The notes beneath the pieces are model-generated. The model was not told where the DNA came from, made no database searches, and saw only the letters and a program-made list of their open reading frames with translations. From Acuticoccus sp. I52.16.1 (GTDB lineage: Bacteria > Pseudomonadota > Alphaproteobacteria > Rhizobiales > Amorphaceae): DNA of 64,000 nucleotides. The first letter of the stretch is position 1. Each line of letters opens with the position of its first letter. The stretch covers positions 4,891,219 through 4,955,218 of the forward strand of contig NZ_CP094828.1 in assembly GCF_022865125.1 (NCBI RefSeq), read 5' to 3'. The position numbers and the translations under genes are program-made. Shown here in pieces: positions 54,887 through 64,000 of this stretch.

Positions 54887-56320
54887 ATGTTGTGGCTCGA
54901 CCAGGCGCGGGGGGAATTGCCCGCGCAACCGGTGGTTCCGGCAACGTTCGAGGGGCGGTTGATCGCCGTATCGAACAGGATCTCGCGGCCGGCCAAGGGG
55001 GCGTCCCCCGGCGGCCTCGCCCAGGCGCTGTCCGAAGCGCTGCGCGGTAGCAACGGGATGTGGATCGGCTGGTCCGGCGACTTCGCCCGTCCCGGATCCG
55101 ATCTGGAGATCGAGCGCGACGGGGACATCACCTTCGGCCTCGTCGACATCGCCGAAGACACCTATCACCGCTACTACGAGGGCTACGCCAACAGCGTGCT
55201 GTGGCCGCTGTTCCACTCCCGCCCGGACCTCGCCGAGCGCACGCCCGGCGACTTCGCCGCCTACCGCACGGTCAACGCCGAGTTCGCCGACGCCGTCGCC
55301 GAGGCGGCGCAACCCGGCGACACCATCTGGGTCCACGACTACCACTTCCTCATCCTCGCCGAGGCGCTGCGGGCGCGCGGACTTGCCGGAACCATCGGCC
55401 TCTTCATCCATATTCCCTGTCCCCCCCTCGACGTCTTCCGCCGACTGGCCGAGGCCCGCACCATCGTGCGCGCGCTGACCGCGTTCGACACCATCGCCGT
55501 GCAGACCCGCCGCGACGCCGCGCGGCTGGCCGAGTGCATGGCCGCGACCGCCGAGGGGACCATCCGCACCAGCCGCGGCGGCCTGCGGGTCGACGCTTGC
55601 GGGGGAAGCGTGCACATCACGGTCAAACCGATCGGCACGCAGCCGGCGGAAATCCGCCGCAGCCTCGAGACGGCGCGGCCGGCCGAGGTCGAGGCCTATC
55701 TGGCGCGCGCGGCCGGTCGGACCAAGCTGATCGGCGTCGACCGGCTGGACTACTCCAAGGGCATTCCCAACCGCCTGCTTGCCTACGAGCGCCACCTCGA
55801 GGGCGACCGCAGCCGTGCGGGGTCGACCCTCTTCACCCAGATCGCGCCCCCGTCGCGGGAGGCGGTCGCGGCCTATGCGGCGGTGCGCACCGAGGTGGAG
55901 CGCATCACCGGCCGCATCGTCGGCGCGTTCGGGGACCTGGCGTCGAGCCCGCTGACGCTGCTGACGCGGCCGCTCGACCGGGTGGGCGTCGCCCACATGC
56001 TCGCCAACGCGGACATCGCCATGGTGACCCCGCTCGCCGACGGCATGAATCTCGTCGCCAAGGAGTTCGTCGCCGCGCAGGACCCGCACGATCCGGGCGT
56101 GCTCGTCCTGTCGAAATATGCCGGGGCGGCGGAGGAGATGGTCGACGCGCTGATCGTCGATCCGCACGATCTCGACGAGATGGCCGCCGCCATCACCGCC
56201 GCGCGCACCATGTCACGAGGGGAGCGCCGGGAGCGCCACCGCAGCCTCGCCGCGGTCGTGGAGCGCACCCGGATCGAGCGTTGGCTCGGCAGCTGCCTGA
56301 AGGATCTCGCCCCGAGCTGA
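54887..56320 (+). CDS. otsA: alpha,alpha-trehalose-phosphate synthase (UDP-forming)
   Basis: OtsA joins UDP-glucose and glucose-6-phosphate into trehalose-6-phosphate, a compatible-solute precursor. The 477-residue GT20 enzyme shows RLIAVSNRISRPAKG, MWIGWSG, NSVLWPLFHSRPDL, IWVHDYHFLILAEALR, KLIGVDRLDYSKGIPNRLLA, ERITGRIVGAFG and TPLADGMNLVAKEFVAAQ. The donor- and acceptor-site residues are present. No otsB (phosphatase) is adjacent. The ATG follows CGCGTTGGGC with no strong ribosome-binding site. It ends before a strong terminator. Confidence 0.95.
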   Translation: MLWLDQARGELPAQPVVPATFEGRLIAVSNRISRPAKGASPGGLAQALSEALRGSNGMWIGWSGDFARPGSDLEIERDGDITFGLVDIAEDTYHRYYEGYANSVLWPLFHSRPDLAERTPGDFAAYRTVNAEFADAVAEAAQPGDTIWVHDYHFLILAEALRARGLAGTIGLFIHIPCPPLDVFRRLAEARTIVRALTAFDTIAVQTRRDAARLAECMAATAEGTIRTSRGGLRVDACGGSVHITVKPIGTQPAEIRRSLETARPAEVEAYLARAAGRTKLIGVDRLDYSKGIPNRLLAYERHLEGDRSRAGSTLFTQIAPPSREAVAAYAAVRTEVERITGRIVGAFGDLASSPLTLLTRPLDRVGVAHMLANADIAMVTPLADGMNLVAKEFVAAQDPHDPGVLVLSKYAGAAEEMVDALIVDPHDLDEMAAAITAARTMSRGERRERHRSLAAVVERTRIERWLGSCLKDLAPS

Positions 56321-56377
56321 CCGCGGGACGGGGCGAGGGCCGGACGGGGGCCGGGCTGCCGAGTTGGCCGCGAGCGA

Positions 56378-56402
56378 GGCCGGGGGCGACCCCCGGCCTT
56401 TT
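56378..56402 (+). terminator. intrinsic terminator after otsA
   Basis: GGCCGGGGG pairs with CCCCCGGCC around a three-base loop CGA, followed by four T residues. It lies between the convergent otsA and aldehyde dehydrogenase genes and has a very stable stem. Confidence 0.88.
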
Positions 56403-56405
56403 CGT

Positions 56406-57770
56406 TCAGGCGATGGCGATCGTCTTTACGTTCACGAATTCGCGGATGCCGTGCCCTGCGAGCTCGCGACCGACACCCGACTTCTTCACCCCGCCGAAAG
56501 GCAGACGCGGGTCGGAGGCGACCATCGTGTTGATGAAGACGCAGCCGGCGTCGAGGTCGCGCCCGAAGCGGGCCATCTCCGCCTCGTCGTTGGTGAAGGC
56601 GGCGGAACCGAGGCCGAAGCGCGTCTCGTTGGCGACGGCGATCGCCTCGTCGAGCGAGGTCACCTTGAAGAGCATCGCGGCGGGACCGAACATCTCCTCC
56701 TTGCGGGCCGGACTGTCGTCCGGGAGGTCGGCGAGCACGGTCGGCGCGTAGAACCAGCCCTTGCCGTCGACCTTCTTGCCGCCGGTCAGCACCGTGGCGC
56801 CCTCGCGCACGGAGGCGTCGACCTGGTCGGCCAGCTCGTCGCGGATCGCCTCGGTGGCGAGGGGGCCGAGGGTGGTCGCCTCCTCCATCGGGTCGCCCAT
56901 GACGTGGGCCTCCATCCCGGCGACGAACGCCTGCGCGAACGCGTCGTAGACGTCGGCGTGGACGATGAAGCGCTTGGCCGCGATGCAGGACTGGCCGTTG
57001 TTGATCATGCGTGCGGTCACCGCCGTGGTCGCCGCCTTCTCGACATCGGCGGACGGCATGACGATGAAGGCGTCCGAGCCGCCCAGCTCCAGGACCACGT
57101 GCTTGATCTCCTCGCCGGCGATCTTGCCGACGGACATGCCCGCCGGCTCCGAACCGGTCAGCGTGGCGGCCTGAACGCGATCGTCCCGCAGCACCCGCTC
57201 GACCTTGGAGCCGCCGATCAGCAGCGTCTGGAAGACGCCGTCGGGATAGCCGGCCTCCTTGAAGATCTTCTCGATGGCGAGCGCGACCTGGGGCACGTTG
57301 GACGCGTGCTTCAACAGGCCGACATTGCCGGCCGCGGTCGCCGGCGCGGCGAAGCGGAAGACCTGCCAGTAGGGGAAGTTCCACGGCATCACCGCCAGCA
57401 CCGGCCCCAGCGGCTGGTAGCTGACCCAGCTCTTGGACGCGTTCGAGGCGATCGGCTCGTCGGCGAGATATTGCTCGGCCTTCTCGGCATAGTGGCGGCA
57501 GACGAAGGCGCACTTGTCGACCTCGGCCAACGAAGAGGCCAGCGTCTTGCCCATCTCGAGGGTGGCGAGGCGGGCGAGGGCGTCGCGGTCGCGGGTGAGG
57601 ACGTCGGCGACGGTGTTGAGCATCGCGGCGCGCTCGGCGATGGGAACGAGGCGCCAGCGATCGAACGCCTCGACGGCGGCGGCGAGCTTGGCGTCGACCT
57701 CCGCGTCGGTATGCGCCGCGAAAGTTTGCAACGTTTCGCCGGTCGCGGGGTTGATTGTTGCGATCGCCAT
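56406..57770 (-). CDS. succinate-semialdehyde-dehydrogenase-like aldehyde dehydrogenase
   Basis: The 454-residue NAD(P)-dependent aldehyde dehydrogenase has [17 protein letters not shown] (active-site Asn), catalytic Glu in [14 protein letters not shown], catalytic Cys in [15 protein letters not shown] and [18 protein letters not shown] near the end. The early [11 protein letters not shown] and Sad/GabD-like spacing suggest succinate semialdehyde or a related substrate; this subfamily has 450-460 residues. The glycine after strand 5 in [11 protein letters not shown] is normal. The ATG at 57768-57770 has GGAGGC just ahead. Confidence 0.9.
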   Translation of the reverse strand: MAIATINPATGETLQTFAAHTDAEVDAKLAAAVEAFDRWRLVPIAERAAMLNTVADVLTRDRDALARLATLEMGKTLASSLAEVDKCAFVCRHYAEKAEQYLADEPIASNASKSWVSYQPLGPVLAVMPWNFPYWQVFRFAAPATAAGNVGLLKHASNVPQVALAIEKIFKEAGYPDGVFQTLLIGGSKVERVLRDDRVQAATLTGSEPAGMSVGKIAGEEIKHVVLELGGSDAFIVMPSADVEKAATTAVTARMINNGQSCIAAKRFIVHADVYDAFAQAFVAGMEAHVMGDPMEEATTLGPLATEAIRDELADQVDASVREGATVLTGGKKVDGKGWFYAPTVLADLPDDSPARKEEMFGPAAMLFKVTSLDEAIAVANETRFGLGSAAFTNDEAEMARFGRDLDAGCVFINTMVASDPRLPFGGVKKSGVGRELAGHGIREFVNVKTIAIA

Positions 57771-57940
57771 GAGGCCTCCGTCCTGTGTCGCTCGGTGCAT
57801 CGAAGGTCCGTCCCGCGGGCCCGGCGTCGAGCTTGATGCATGTTGCCGCGTCGTTCGGGCGCGGTGGGTCTCGAACAGATGTGCCCGCCTTGACGCAATC
57901 GACAAGGGACCACCGGCTCGAGCCTCCAGCTTCCTACAAT

Positions 57941-58960
57941 ATGTTTGTATTATCAGTCACCACGGCAATCGCCGTCTTCGCCTTCTCCGCCGCGGTCATC
58001 GCCGTCGCCGGCTCGCGCCTGTCGCACCTGGCCGATCGGTTGGCCGACCGTACCCGGCTCGGCGAGGCGATGGCCGGTGCCGTCCTCCTGGGCGCCACCA
58101 CATCCATCCCGGGCACGGTGACGTCGGTGGTCGCGGCGTCGAGCGGCAACGTCGACCTCGCGGCGTCCAACGCGCTGGGCGGCATCGCGGCGCAGACAGC
58201 CTTCCTCGCCATCGCCGACATGGCCTACCGCCGGGCCAACCTGGAGCACGCCGCCGCCTCCGTGGCCAACCTCACCCAGGCGACGCTGCTGATCCTGATG
58301 CTGGCGATCCCGCTGGTGGCGGCAGATACGCCGGCGACCACCGTGCTCGGCGTCCACCCGGCGACGGTGGCGCTGCTGGTGGCCTACGTCGCCGGCCTGC
58401 GCATGGCCGGGCGGGACCGCGACAACCCGATGTGGCAACCGACCCTCACCAGCAAGACCCGCCGCGACCAGCCGGAGGACGAGCACGACACGCGCCCCCT
58501 GTGGCAGCTCTTCGCCGCGTTCATGGCCCTTGCCGCGGTGATCGGCGCGGCGGGCTTCGCGGTGGCACGCTCCGGCATCGTCATCGCCGACGAGACCGGA
58601 GTGGGCGAGACAGTCGTCGGCACGCTGTTCACCGCCGTCGCGACCTCGCTGCCGGAGCTGGTGACGACGGTGGCGGCGGTGCGCCACGGGGCGTTGCAGC
58701 TCGCCGTCGGCGGCATCATCGGCGGCAACGTGTTCGACGTCCTGTTCCTCTCGGCCGCCGACGTCGCCTACCGCGACGGGTCGATCTACCACGCGATCGA
58801 TCAGGCGAGCCTGTTCTGGGCGCTGGTCGGGCTGTTGATGACGGCGGTCCTGCTCCTCGGACTGATCCGGCGCGAAGAACACGGTGTGGCAAACATAGGA
58901 TTTGAGAGCGCATTGATGTTGATCATTTATGCAGGCGCGATCGCGATTATGGTGCTGTAA
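57941..58960 (+). CDS. sodium/calcium exchanger (CaCA) family membrane protein
   Basis: The 339-residue protein has ten or so helices in two inverted halves. The alpha-1 repeat reads LLGATTSIPGTVTSVVAASS then GNVDLAASNALGGIAAQT. The alpha-2 repeat reads GTLFTAVATSLPELVTTVAA then ALQLAVGGIIGGNVFDVLFL. These are the ion-binding G-x-T-S-x-P/E motifs. A charged loop (residues about 155-185) links the halves. The first half has Pro-Gly in place of the usual Pro-Glu, which could change ion selectivity. The start is the ATG at 57941, close to the first helix. Confidence 0.9.
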   Translation: MFVLSVTTAIAVFAFSAAVIAVAGSRLSHLADRLADRTRLGEAMAGAVLLGATTSIPGTVTSVVAASSGNVDLAASNALGGIAAQTAFLAIADMAYRRANLEHAAASVANLTQATLLILMLAIPLVAADTPATTVLGVHPATVALLVAYVAGLRMAGRDRDNPMWQPTLTSKTRRDQPEDEHDTRPLWQLFAAFMALAAVIGAAGFAVARSGIVIADETGVGETVVGTLFTAVATSLPELVTTVAAVRHGALQLAVGGIIGGNVFDVLFLSAADVAYRDGSIYHAIDQASLFWALVGLLMTAVLLLGLIRREEHGVANIGFESALMLIIYAGAIAIMVL

Positions 58961-59240
58961 AGGCCGGCGGACGCGGTAAGACGGCTTTAGTTCTTGACCC
59001 CGTCGCCACCGTTCCGTCACGTTGGTTGCACCGTGATCGGGGCGGTGCGGCCCGACGAAGGCACCAGCGGTGCGGGAGGCGCCACCTCGATCAGCCGCGC
59101 CCCATGCCACCGGATCCGGCATGCTCCTCTCCTGAAAGGACCACCACGATCGTGCTTGCCTACGTGTTTATTCCTTGGATCGGACATGCTGCGTCGATGG
59201 GGTCCGGCTCGCCTTGCTCACGCCGTCACGGGCGCGCCGC

Positions 59241-60065
59241 ATGATCGGCAACGGCGCCATCCACGTGCGGCCCGGCGTCCTGCCGCGCACCGCGATCGTG
59301 ACCGGCGGGGCGGGCGCGCTGGGCTTCGCGGTGGCCCGCCGCCTCGCCGCCGACGGCAACCGCGTCGCCATCGTCGACATCGGCGCCGAGACGGCCGAGC
59401 GGGCCGGCGAGCTGCCGGGCGGCATGGGCCTCACCGCGGACGTCTCCAACACCGCCGAACTCGTCAACGCCTACCGCACCGTGCGCGACGCGATGGGTCC
59501 GACCGGCATCGTCGTGCATTGCGCCGGCGTCGCCCCGATCGCCCCCTTCCTCGACGTCGACCTCGCCACCTTCGCCAAGTCGATCGAGGTCAACCTCCTG
59601 GGCGGCTTCACCGTCTACCAGCTCGCCGCGCGCGACCTCGTCAACGAGGGGCTGGCGGGCCGCTTCGTCATGATCGCGTCGATCGCGGGGATGCGTGCCG
59701 GCTTCGGCCGCACCGCCTACGGGACGTCGAAGGCCGCCTCGATCCACCTGATGAAGCAGCTCGCGCTGGAGCTGGGGCCCTACGGCATCACCGCCAACTC
59801 GGTCTCGCCCGGCCCGGTGGACACGCCCATGTCGCGTGATGCCCACACCGCCGAGATGCGCGCCGACTATGCCAGGACCATTCCGATGGCGCGCTACGGC
59901 GAGGAGGACGAGACCGCCAACGCCGTGTCGTTCTTCGCCAGCCCCGATTCGGGCTACGTCAGCGGGCAGACCCTGTCGGTCGACGGCGGCTACCTGGCGG
60001 CCGGGACCGGGGTTCCGATCGCGCAGGCCGCAGCCGCCGTCCGCCGGGCCCCGCCGCGAGGCTGA
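59241..60065 (+). CDS. short-chain dehydrogenase/reductase
   Basis: The 274-residue classical SDR has TGGAGALGFAVARRLAADG, NAD-type acidic residue in VAIVDIGAE, HCAGVAP (an N-to-H change in the usual NAG motif), IASIAGMRAG and catalytic YGTSKAASIHL, ending SVDGGYLAAGT. The substrate is unknown. The ATG at 59241 lacks a strong ribosome-binding site, and the frame is open 66 bases further upstream. The 280 bases before it hold no other gene that I can support. It stands 150 bp ahead of the GGDEF-EAL gene. Confidence 0.87.
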   Translation: MIGNGAIHVRPGVLPRTAIVTGGAGALGFAVARRLAADGNRVAIVDIGAETAERAGELPGGMGLTADVSNTAELVNAYRTVRDAMGPTGIVVHCAGVAPIAPFLDVDLATFAKSIEVNLLGGFTVYQLAARDLVNEGLAGRFVMIASIAGMRAGFGRTAYGTSKAASIHLMKQLALELGPYGITANSVSPGPVDTPMSRDAHTAEMRADYARTIPMARYGEEDETANAVSFFASPDSGYVSGQTLSVDGGYLAAGTGVPIAQAAAAVRRAPPRG

Positions 60066-60217
60066 TGGAGGAAAAGACCCATGCCGACCATGGAGGGAGA
60101 CACGGCCATTTGCCCGGCAGGTCCCTCCATGCACGTCCGACGACGGCTCGATGCAAGCCCGACACCTGCGATTTCACATACCTTTCGCCAGACTGATCAG
60201 CCATTGGGGCGCGTGAC

Positions 60218-62410
60218 ATGTTGAAGTATTTCAACGCCGCATTGACCAAACTGGGGCGCGCGCAACCGTTCGATCACCTGGCCGGCATGGCCCAGCTCGC
60301 GCTCGATTCCGGGCCGGTGACCCTGGTGGATCTCACCCCCGCACCCACCGTCATCGGGTGCAGCGACGATGCCATGACGATCCGCGAGCAGGTCGTGCGG
60401 ATGGCGTGCGACCTCGACCCGGTCGACGCCGCCGACCTCGAGGACCTCGGCCTGCCGCTGGCGGGCGCCTCGCTGCCGTTCGAGGCGCCGTGGAACGCGG
60501 TCATCATGCTGCCGATGGTCGGGGGCGGGCGCCGGCTCGCCTTCCTCGTCTTCGTGCCGCAGCGCGGGCTCGATCCGCGGCGCGTCGCCCGCTTCGTCAA
60601 CGCCGCCAAGCGCCAGGTCGCCGAGAACGCGCTCACCCAGCGCTACCGCTCGGACCTCAAGCGCTACATCCTCATGTTCGACCATCTGGAGCGGACCGCC
60701 AATATCGGCGTGTGGGAGTGCGACCTCATCTCCGGCTCGATGTTCTGGTCGGACGAGATGTTCCGCATCCACGACCGCTCGCCCGGCGAGGCGATGCCCA
60801 GCGTCAGCCAGGCGCTGCACTACTTCGTCCCGCCGTACGACAAGCAGCTCGAGAAGTTGCTCCTGTCGGCCGCCGTCTCGTCCGACCCGCTCGACGTCAC
60901 GATGCCGATCGAGACCGCGGCCGGCCGGCGCCGCACGGTGCGCGTCATCGCCCAGCGCCAGACCCCCGACGACAGCGGCACCGAGCGCCTCGCCGGCGTG
61001 CTGCAGGACGTCACCGCCGCGCACGAGGCCAACGAGCGGCTCTGGTGGACCGCCAACCACGACGCGCTGACGCGGCTTCCCAACCGTGCCCTCTTCGCCG
61101 ACCGCTTCCACACCGCGCTCGAGCGGCGCAAGCGCACCAGCAACTACGTCTGCCTCGTCCTGGTCGACGTCGACGATTTCAAGCAGGTGAACGACACGCT
61201 CGGCCACGCCGCCGGGGACCGCCTGCTGTGCCTCGTCGCCGAGCGGCTGAAGAAGACCGTGCGCACCAACGACACCGTCGCCCGCACCGGGGGGGACGAG
61301 TTCTCGATCCTGCTGGAGGACGTCGAATCGATGGAGGCGCTGGAGGCGGTGCTGGATCGCCTGCGCGCCAATCTCGACATCTACCTCACCTGGGACGAGC
61401 AGACGGTGCTGGTGAACCTGTCGGCCGGGGCGGCGCTGGCGCCCGAGCACGCCCTCAACGAGCATGACCTCACCTGCGCGGCGGACCTCGCCCTCTACCG
61501 CATGAAGGAGGAGAGCTGCTCGGCCTTGGCACTCTACGACCCCAGCTTCGGCCAGGCGCAGCAGGAGCGGGCGGAGATGATGGTCGCGGCGCGAAAGGCC
61601 ATCAAGGTCGGCGCGATCGTGCCCTTCTACCAACCGCAGATCGACATCGCGAGCGGGCGCATCGTCGGCGTCGAGGCGCTGGCGCGATGGATCGACGACA
61701 CCGGCGCCGTTCGCACCGCGTCGGATTTTTCCTGCGCTCTGGCCGACCACGAGCTCGGCGTGCAGATCGGCCTCGCGGTCGCCGACCGTGCGATCGTCGA
61801 GATGGCGCAGATCAACCGCGGCCGCACCGAGAAGCTGGCGCTCGCGGTCAACGCATCGGCGGGCGAGCTGCTGCGCGAGAGCTTCCTGAAACGCATCGGC
61901 AGCCAGATCGCCACCATGGGCGCGGAAGGCGCGCCGATCACCGTCGAGATCACCGAGGGGGTGGTGCTGGACGACCCCAGCGGCAAGCTGACCGAGGAGA
62001 TCCACGCCGCCAACGCCCAGGGCATCAACTTCTCGCTGGACGATTTCGGCACCGGCTACGCCTCGCTGATCCACATCTCCACGCTGCCGATCTCCGAGCT
62101 GAAGGTCGACCGCCGCTTCGTCGACGGTATCGAGACCGACGGCGGCAAGCAGAAGGTGCTGCGCGGCATCATCGACGTGGCGCGCACCCTGTCGCTGCGG
62201 CTGATCGTCGAGGGGGTGGAGACGGCCGAGCAGGTGAGCATGATCACGAAGATGGGCGGCCGCTTCCTGCAAGGGTTCTACTACTCCAAGGCCGTCCCCT
62301 ACGACGAGCTGGTCGCGCTCCTCGCTAAAGAGAACCCGGACGACGACCGCGCGCCCGCCCGTTCCGGGAACGAGACGGCGGGCGGCGCGCGCTACGCCGC
62401 GACCGGCTGA
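60218..62410 (+). CDS. PAS-GGDEF-EAL cyclic-di-GMP signalling protein
   Basis: The 730-residue cytoplasmic protein has an unassigned N-terminal sensor-like region (to about 155), a PAS domain (about 160-275, NIGVWECDLISGSMFWSDEM), GGDEF (about 280-440, LVDVDDFKQVNDTLGHAAGD and ARTGGDEFSILLEDVE) and EAL (about 455-705, IVPFYQPQIDI, GVEALARW, FSLDDFGTGYASLIH, IVEGVETAEQ). Both active-site signatures are complete, so it may make and degrade cyclic-di-GMP. A short Ala/Arg tail follows. It is transcribed alone. Confidence 0.95.
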   Translation: MLKYFNAALTKLGRAQPFDHLAGMAQLALDSGPVTLVDLTPAPTVIGCSDDAMTIREQVVRMACDLDPVDAADLEDLGLPLAGASLPFEAPWNAVIMLPMVGGGRRLAFLVFVPQRGLDPRRVARFVNAAKRQVAENALTQRYRSDLKRYILMFDHLERTANIGVWECDLISGSMFWSDEMFRIHDRSPGEAMPSVSQALHYFVPPYDKQLEKLLLSAAVSSDPLDVTMPIETAAGRRRTVRVIAQRQTPDDSGTERLAGVLQDVTAAHEANERLWWTANHDALTRLPNRALFADRFHTALERRKRTSNYVCLVLVDVDDFKQVNDTLGHAAGDRLLCLVAERLKKTVRTNDTVARTGGDEFSILLEDVESMEALEAVLDRLRANLDIYLTWDEQTVLVNLSAGAALAPEHALNEHDLTCAADLALYRMKEESCSALALYDPSFGQAQQERAEMMVAARKAIKVGAIVPFYQPQIDIASGRIVGVEALARWIDDTGAVRTASDFSCALADHELGVQIGLAVADRAIVEMAQINRGRTEKLALAVNASAGELLRESFLKRIGSQIATMGAEGAPITVEITEGVVLDDPSGKLTEEIHAANAQGINFSLDDFGTGYASLIHISTLPISELKVDRRFVDGIETDGGKQKVLRGIIDVARTLSLRLIVEGVETAEQVSMITKMGGRFLQGFYYSKAVPYDELVALLAKENPDDDRAPARSGNETAGGARYAATG

Positions 62411-62480
62411 GGCCCTCGCTCAACCTCCGACGCTTCGTCTATGGTGCGCCCGCCGGCACGGCAGCCGGATGGAGTGCACT

Positions 62481-63092
62481 ATGGACGAACGCGACCTCGA
62501 CGCCCGCCACGCCGAGAAGATGCGCAAGAAGAAGGAGGCGCGGGACAAGATCCTCGCCACCAAGACGATCGAGAAGGGCCTCATCGTCGTCCACACCGGC
62601 AAGGGGAAGGGCAAGTCGACCGCGGCCTTCGGCATGGTGATGCGCGCCGTGGGGCACGGCATGAAGGTCGGCGTCGTGCAGTTCATCAAGGGCCGGATCG
62701 AGACGGGCGAAAAGCGCGTCCTCGACCGCTTTGCCGACCTCGTCACCGTGCGGCGCATGGGGGAGGGGTTCACCTGGGAGACGCAGGACCGCCAGCGCGA
62801 CATCGCCGCCGCGACCGGCGCGTGGGAGATGGCCAAGGAGATGATCCGCTCGGGCGAGTACCGGATGGTGCTGCTGGACGAGCTGAACATCGTCCTGCGC
62901 TACGACTACATCGACCTCGAGGACGTCGTCGCCTTCCTGCGCGACGAGAAGCCGGAGGACGTCCACGTCATCATCACCGGCCGAAACGCCAAGGACGAGC
63001 TGATCGAGATCGCCGACCTCGTCACCGAGATGACGCAGGTGAAGCACCCGTTCCGCTCGGGCGTGAAGCCGCAGGCGGGGATCGAGTTCTAG
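62481..63092 (+). CDS. cobO: cob(I)yrinic acid a,c-diamide adenosyltransferase
   Basis: CobO attaches the adenosyl group to cob(I)yrinic acid diamide in cobalamin synthesis. The 203-residue protein begins MDERDLDARHAEKMRKKKEA and has the P-loop VVHTGKGKGKSTAAFGMVMR, then GVVQFIKGRIETGEKRVLDR, RMVLLDELNIVLRYDYIDLE and VHVIITGRNAKDELIEIADL. A longer start four codons earlier is possible, but the GGATGGAG sequence is better spaced for this ATG. It lies close to cobQ on the same strand, separated by a small lipoprotein gene on the other strand. Confidence 0.96.
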   Translation: MDERDLDARHAEKMRKKKEARDKILATKTIEKGLIVVHTGKGKGKSTAAFGMVMRAVGHGMKVGVVQFIKGRIETGEKRVLDRFADLVTVRRMGEGFTWETQDRQRDIAAATGAWEMAKEMIRSGEYRMVLLDELNIVLRYDYIDLEDVVAFLRDEKPEDVHVIITGRNAKDELIEIADLVTEMTQVKHPFRSGVKPQAGIEF

Positions 63093-63258
63093 CCGCGGGC
63101 CCGGGGGATGGCGGCCCGGTCGTCCGCCTTCCGCGCGCCGGGGTCGTCCGACGTCGCGGGCGGATCACGCAGCCATGACCCCGTGGGGCGTGGCGGCGTG
63201 GTGATCGCGAGGCGCGCGTGGGGTCAGGTGGCCCCGGCCGCGCCAGACGGGCGGTGCC

Positions 63259-63513
63259 TCAGGGGCACTGCACCGGCTCGTTGTACTGGTTGACGCACTT
63301 GGGCGTCGTCGCGGCGCCGACGAGCGCGCCACCGGCACCACCCACGACCGAGCTCGCGACCACGGCACCGGCGCCACCGCCCGCGATCGCCGCGATACCC
63401 GCACCCGTCGCCGCGCCCAGCGCACCGCCGACCAGCGCGCGATCGCCCGAGTTGTTCGCGTTGCAACCCGCGAGACCGGCGGCCAGCGCCACCGCGATAA
63501 GGATCTTTCTCAT
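63259..63513 (-). CDS. glycine-zipper lipoprotein
   Basis: The 84-residue protein has a lipoprotein signal peptide ([18 protein letters not shown], lipobox LAGC with Cys17) followed by a glycine-zipper stretch ([20 protein letters not shown], then [10 protein letters not shown]) and a short Cys-containing end ([13 protein letters not shown]). Such proteins sit in the outer membrane and may help envelope stability. GGAG lies seven bases before the ATG. It diverges from cobQ with 78 bp between starts. Confidence 0.87.
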   Translation of the reverse strand: MRKILIAVALAAGLAGCNANNSGDRALVGGALGAATGAGIAAIAGGGAGAVVASSVVGGAGGALVGAATTPKCVNQYNEPVQCP

Positions 63514-63591
63514 GCTATACTCCAAGTTGATCCGCCTGAATCCGAACGCCTTCCGGCCCTCTCGACTAGAGTGCCGGCGGATGAATGGGAA

Positions 63592-64000
63592 ATGAAGCAG
63601 AGCGGTCTGCGAAAACCCGCCACTGCCGCGATCATGGTGCAGGGGACGGGCTCGGATGTGGGCAAATCGCTCCTGGTGGCGGGCCTGTGCCGGCACTTTC
63701 ATCACCGCGGGTTGGTCGCTAAGCCATTCAAATCACAGAACATGTCGAACAACGCGGCGGCGACGCCCGACGGCGGCGAGATCGGCCGGGCGCAGATGTT
63801 GCAGGCGCGGGCCGCACGCATCGCTCCAACAGTTCATCTGAACCCTGTGCTCTTGAAGCCACAGTCGGAGACGGGGGCGCAGGTGGTGGTCCAGGGACGG
63901 TTGTGGCAGAGCGCCAGCGCCGGTGCCTATGCCGACCTCAAGCCCAGCCTTATGCCCGCGGTGCGTGACAGCTTCGCGCGGGTCTGCGACGGGGCGGACA
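63592..64000 (+). CDS. cobQ: cobyric acid synthase CobQ, 3' end beyond window
   Basis: CobQ amidates four side chains of adenosylcobyrinic diamide with glutamine and ATP. The visible 136 residues begin [20 protein letters not shown]. The dethiobiotin-synthetase-like ATP loop reads [19 protein letters not shown], followed by [15 protein letters not shown] and the [20 protein letters not shown] region, all standard CobQ. The amidotransferase half is beyond the edge. The ATG at 63592 is fixed by a stop just upstream in the frame; the ribosome-binding site is weak. Confidence 0.95.
   Translation, partial: MKQSGLRKPATAAIMVQGTGSDVGKSLLVAGLCRHFHHRGLVAKPFKSQNMSNNAAATPDGGEIGRAQMLQARAARIAPTVHLNPVLLKPQSETGAQVVVQGRLWQSASAGAYADLKPSLMPAVRDSFARVCDGAD

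Noticed and set aside
62411-62480. A cobalamin riboswitch ahead of cobO
   Set aside because: The gap from the GGDEF-EAL stop is only 70 bases and lacks a B12 box; too short for the full riboswitch.

Overview
The window looks like chromosomal DNA of a high-GC alphaproteobacterium, most likely a member of Hyphomicrobiales (Rhizobiales). The reasons are the yajC-secD-secF block followed by a Mth938-like protein and a squalene/phytoene-synthase-like protein, the ETF-ubiquinone oxidoreductase, the aerobic CobO/CobQ cobalamin genes, and a Ku-LigD end-joining operon. By eye, GC is about 70% from roughly position 10,500 onward and nearer 58-62% in the first 8-9 kb.

Layout. Positions 1-2047 hold the 3' part of a malic enzyme/phosphotransacetylase fusion (maeB). 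Positions 2048-10,507 form a scarred accessory region. It contains a complete IS3-family element abutting the tail of an IS21-type istB gene, then a decayed arsenic operon on the minus strand (arsR-arsC fusion, GAPDH, arsJ, pstS), an IS5-type transposase relic, a secreted protein with a VHL-beta-like domain, an integrase-like fragment next to tRNA-Lys(TTT), and an IS256 scrap. The arsenic operon is damaged twice: a deletion joins the end of the GAPDH gene to the interior of arsJ, and a single-base deletion breaks pstS.

From 10.6 to 22.2 kb are housekeeping genes: a DUF815 ATPase, folP-folK, the SecDF-YajC cluster, guaA, an ICMT-family membrane protein, an MpaB-like oxygenase, a GNAT enzyme and an SDR. 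Positions 22.2-26.3 kb hold a signalling module: a FIST-domain sensor (NosP-like), a hybrid kinase whose receiver lacks its phospho-acceptor Asp, and a LuxR-type response regulator. Positions 26.9-28.5 kb hold pqqB-pqqC without pqqA, pqqD or pqqE. Next come a GMC oxidoreductase, a D-2-hydroxyacid dehydrogenase, and a Dpp/Opp-type peptide ABC importer (31.9-37.4 kb) in which one permease is fused to one ATPase. An RTX protein with a serralysin-like but dead active site follows at 37.5-38.9 kb.

From 39 to 48 kb are an FAD monooxygenase, a zf-CHCC protein, ETF-QO, a family-4-like uracil-DNA glycosylase, a metallophosphoesterase, a TSUP transporter and a large MscS-type channel. At 48-50.8 kb two substrate-binding proteins sit in tandem; the second carries an unusual repeat-bearing linker. 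At 50.9-56.3 kb are the Rho_N small protein-Ku-LigD operon and otsA, which together suggest stress and desiccation survival. The right end has a succinate-semialdehyde-type dehydrogenase, a CaCA cation exchanger, an SDR, a PAS-GGDEF-EAL protein, cobO, a glycine-zipper lipoprotein and the start of cobQ.

No CRISPR array, rRNA gene or intact prophage was seen. The most unusual items are the GAPDH-arsJ deletion scar, the serralysin-like pseudoprotease with RTX repeats, the repeat-bearing substrate-binding protein, the dead receiver in the NahK-like kinase, and the bacterial VHL-like domain.
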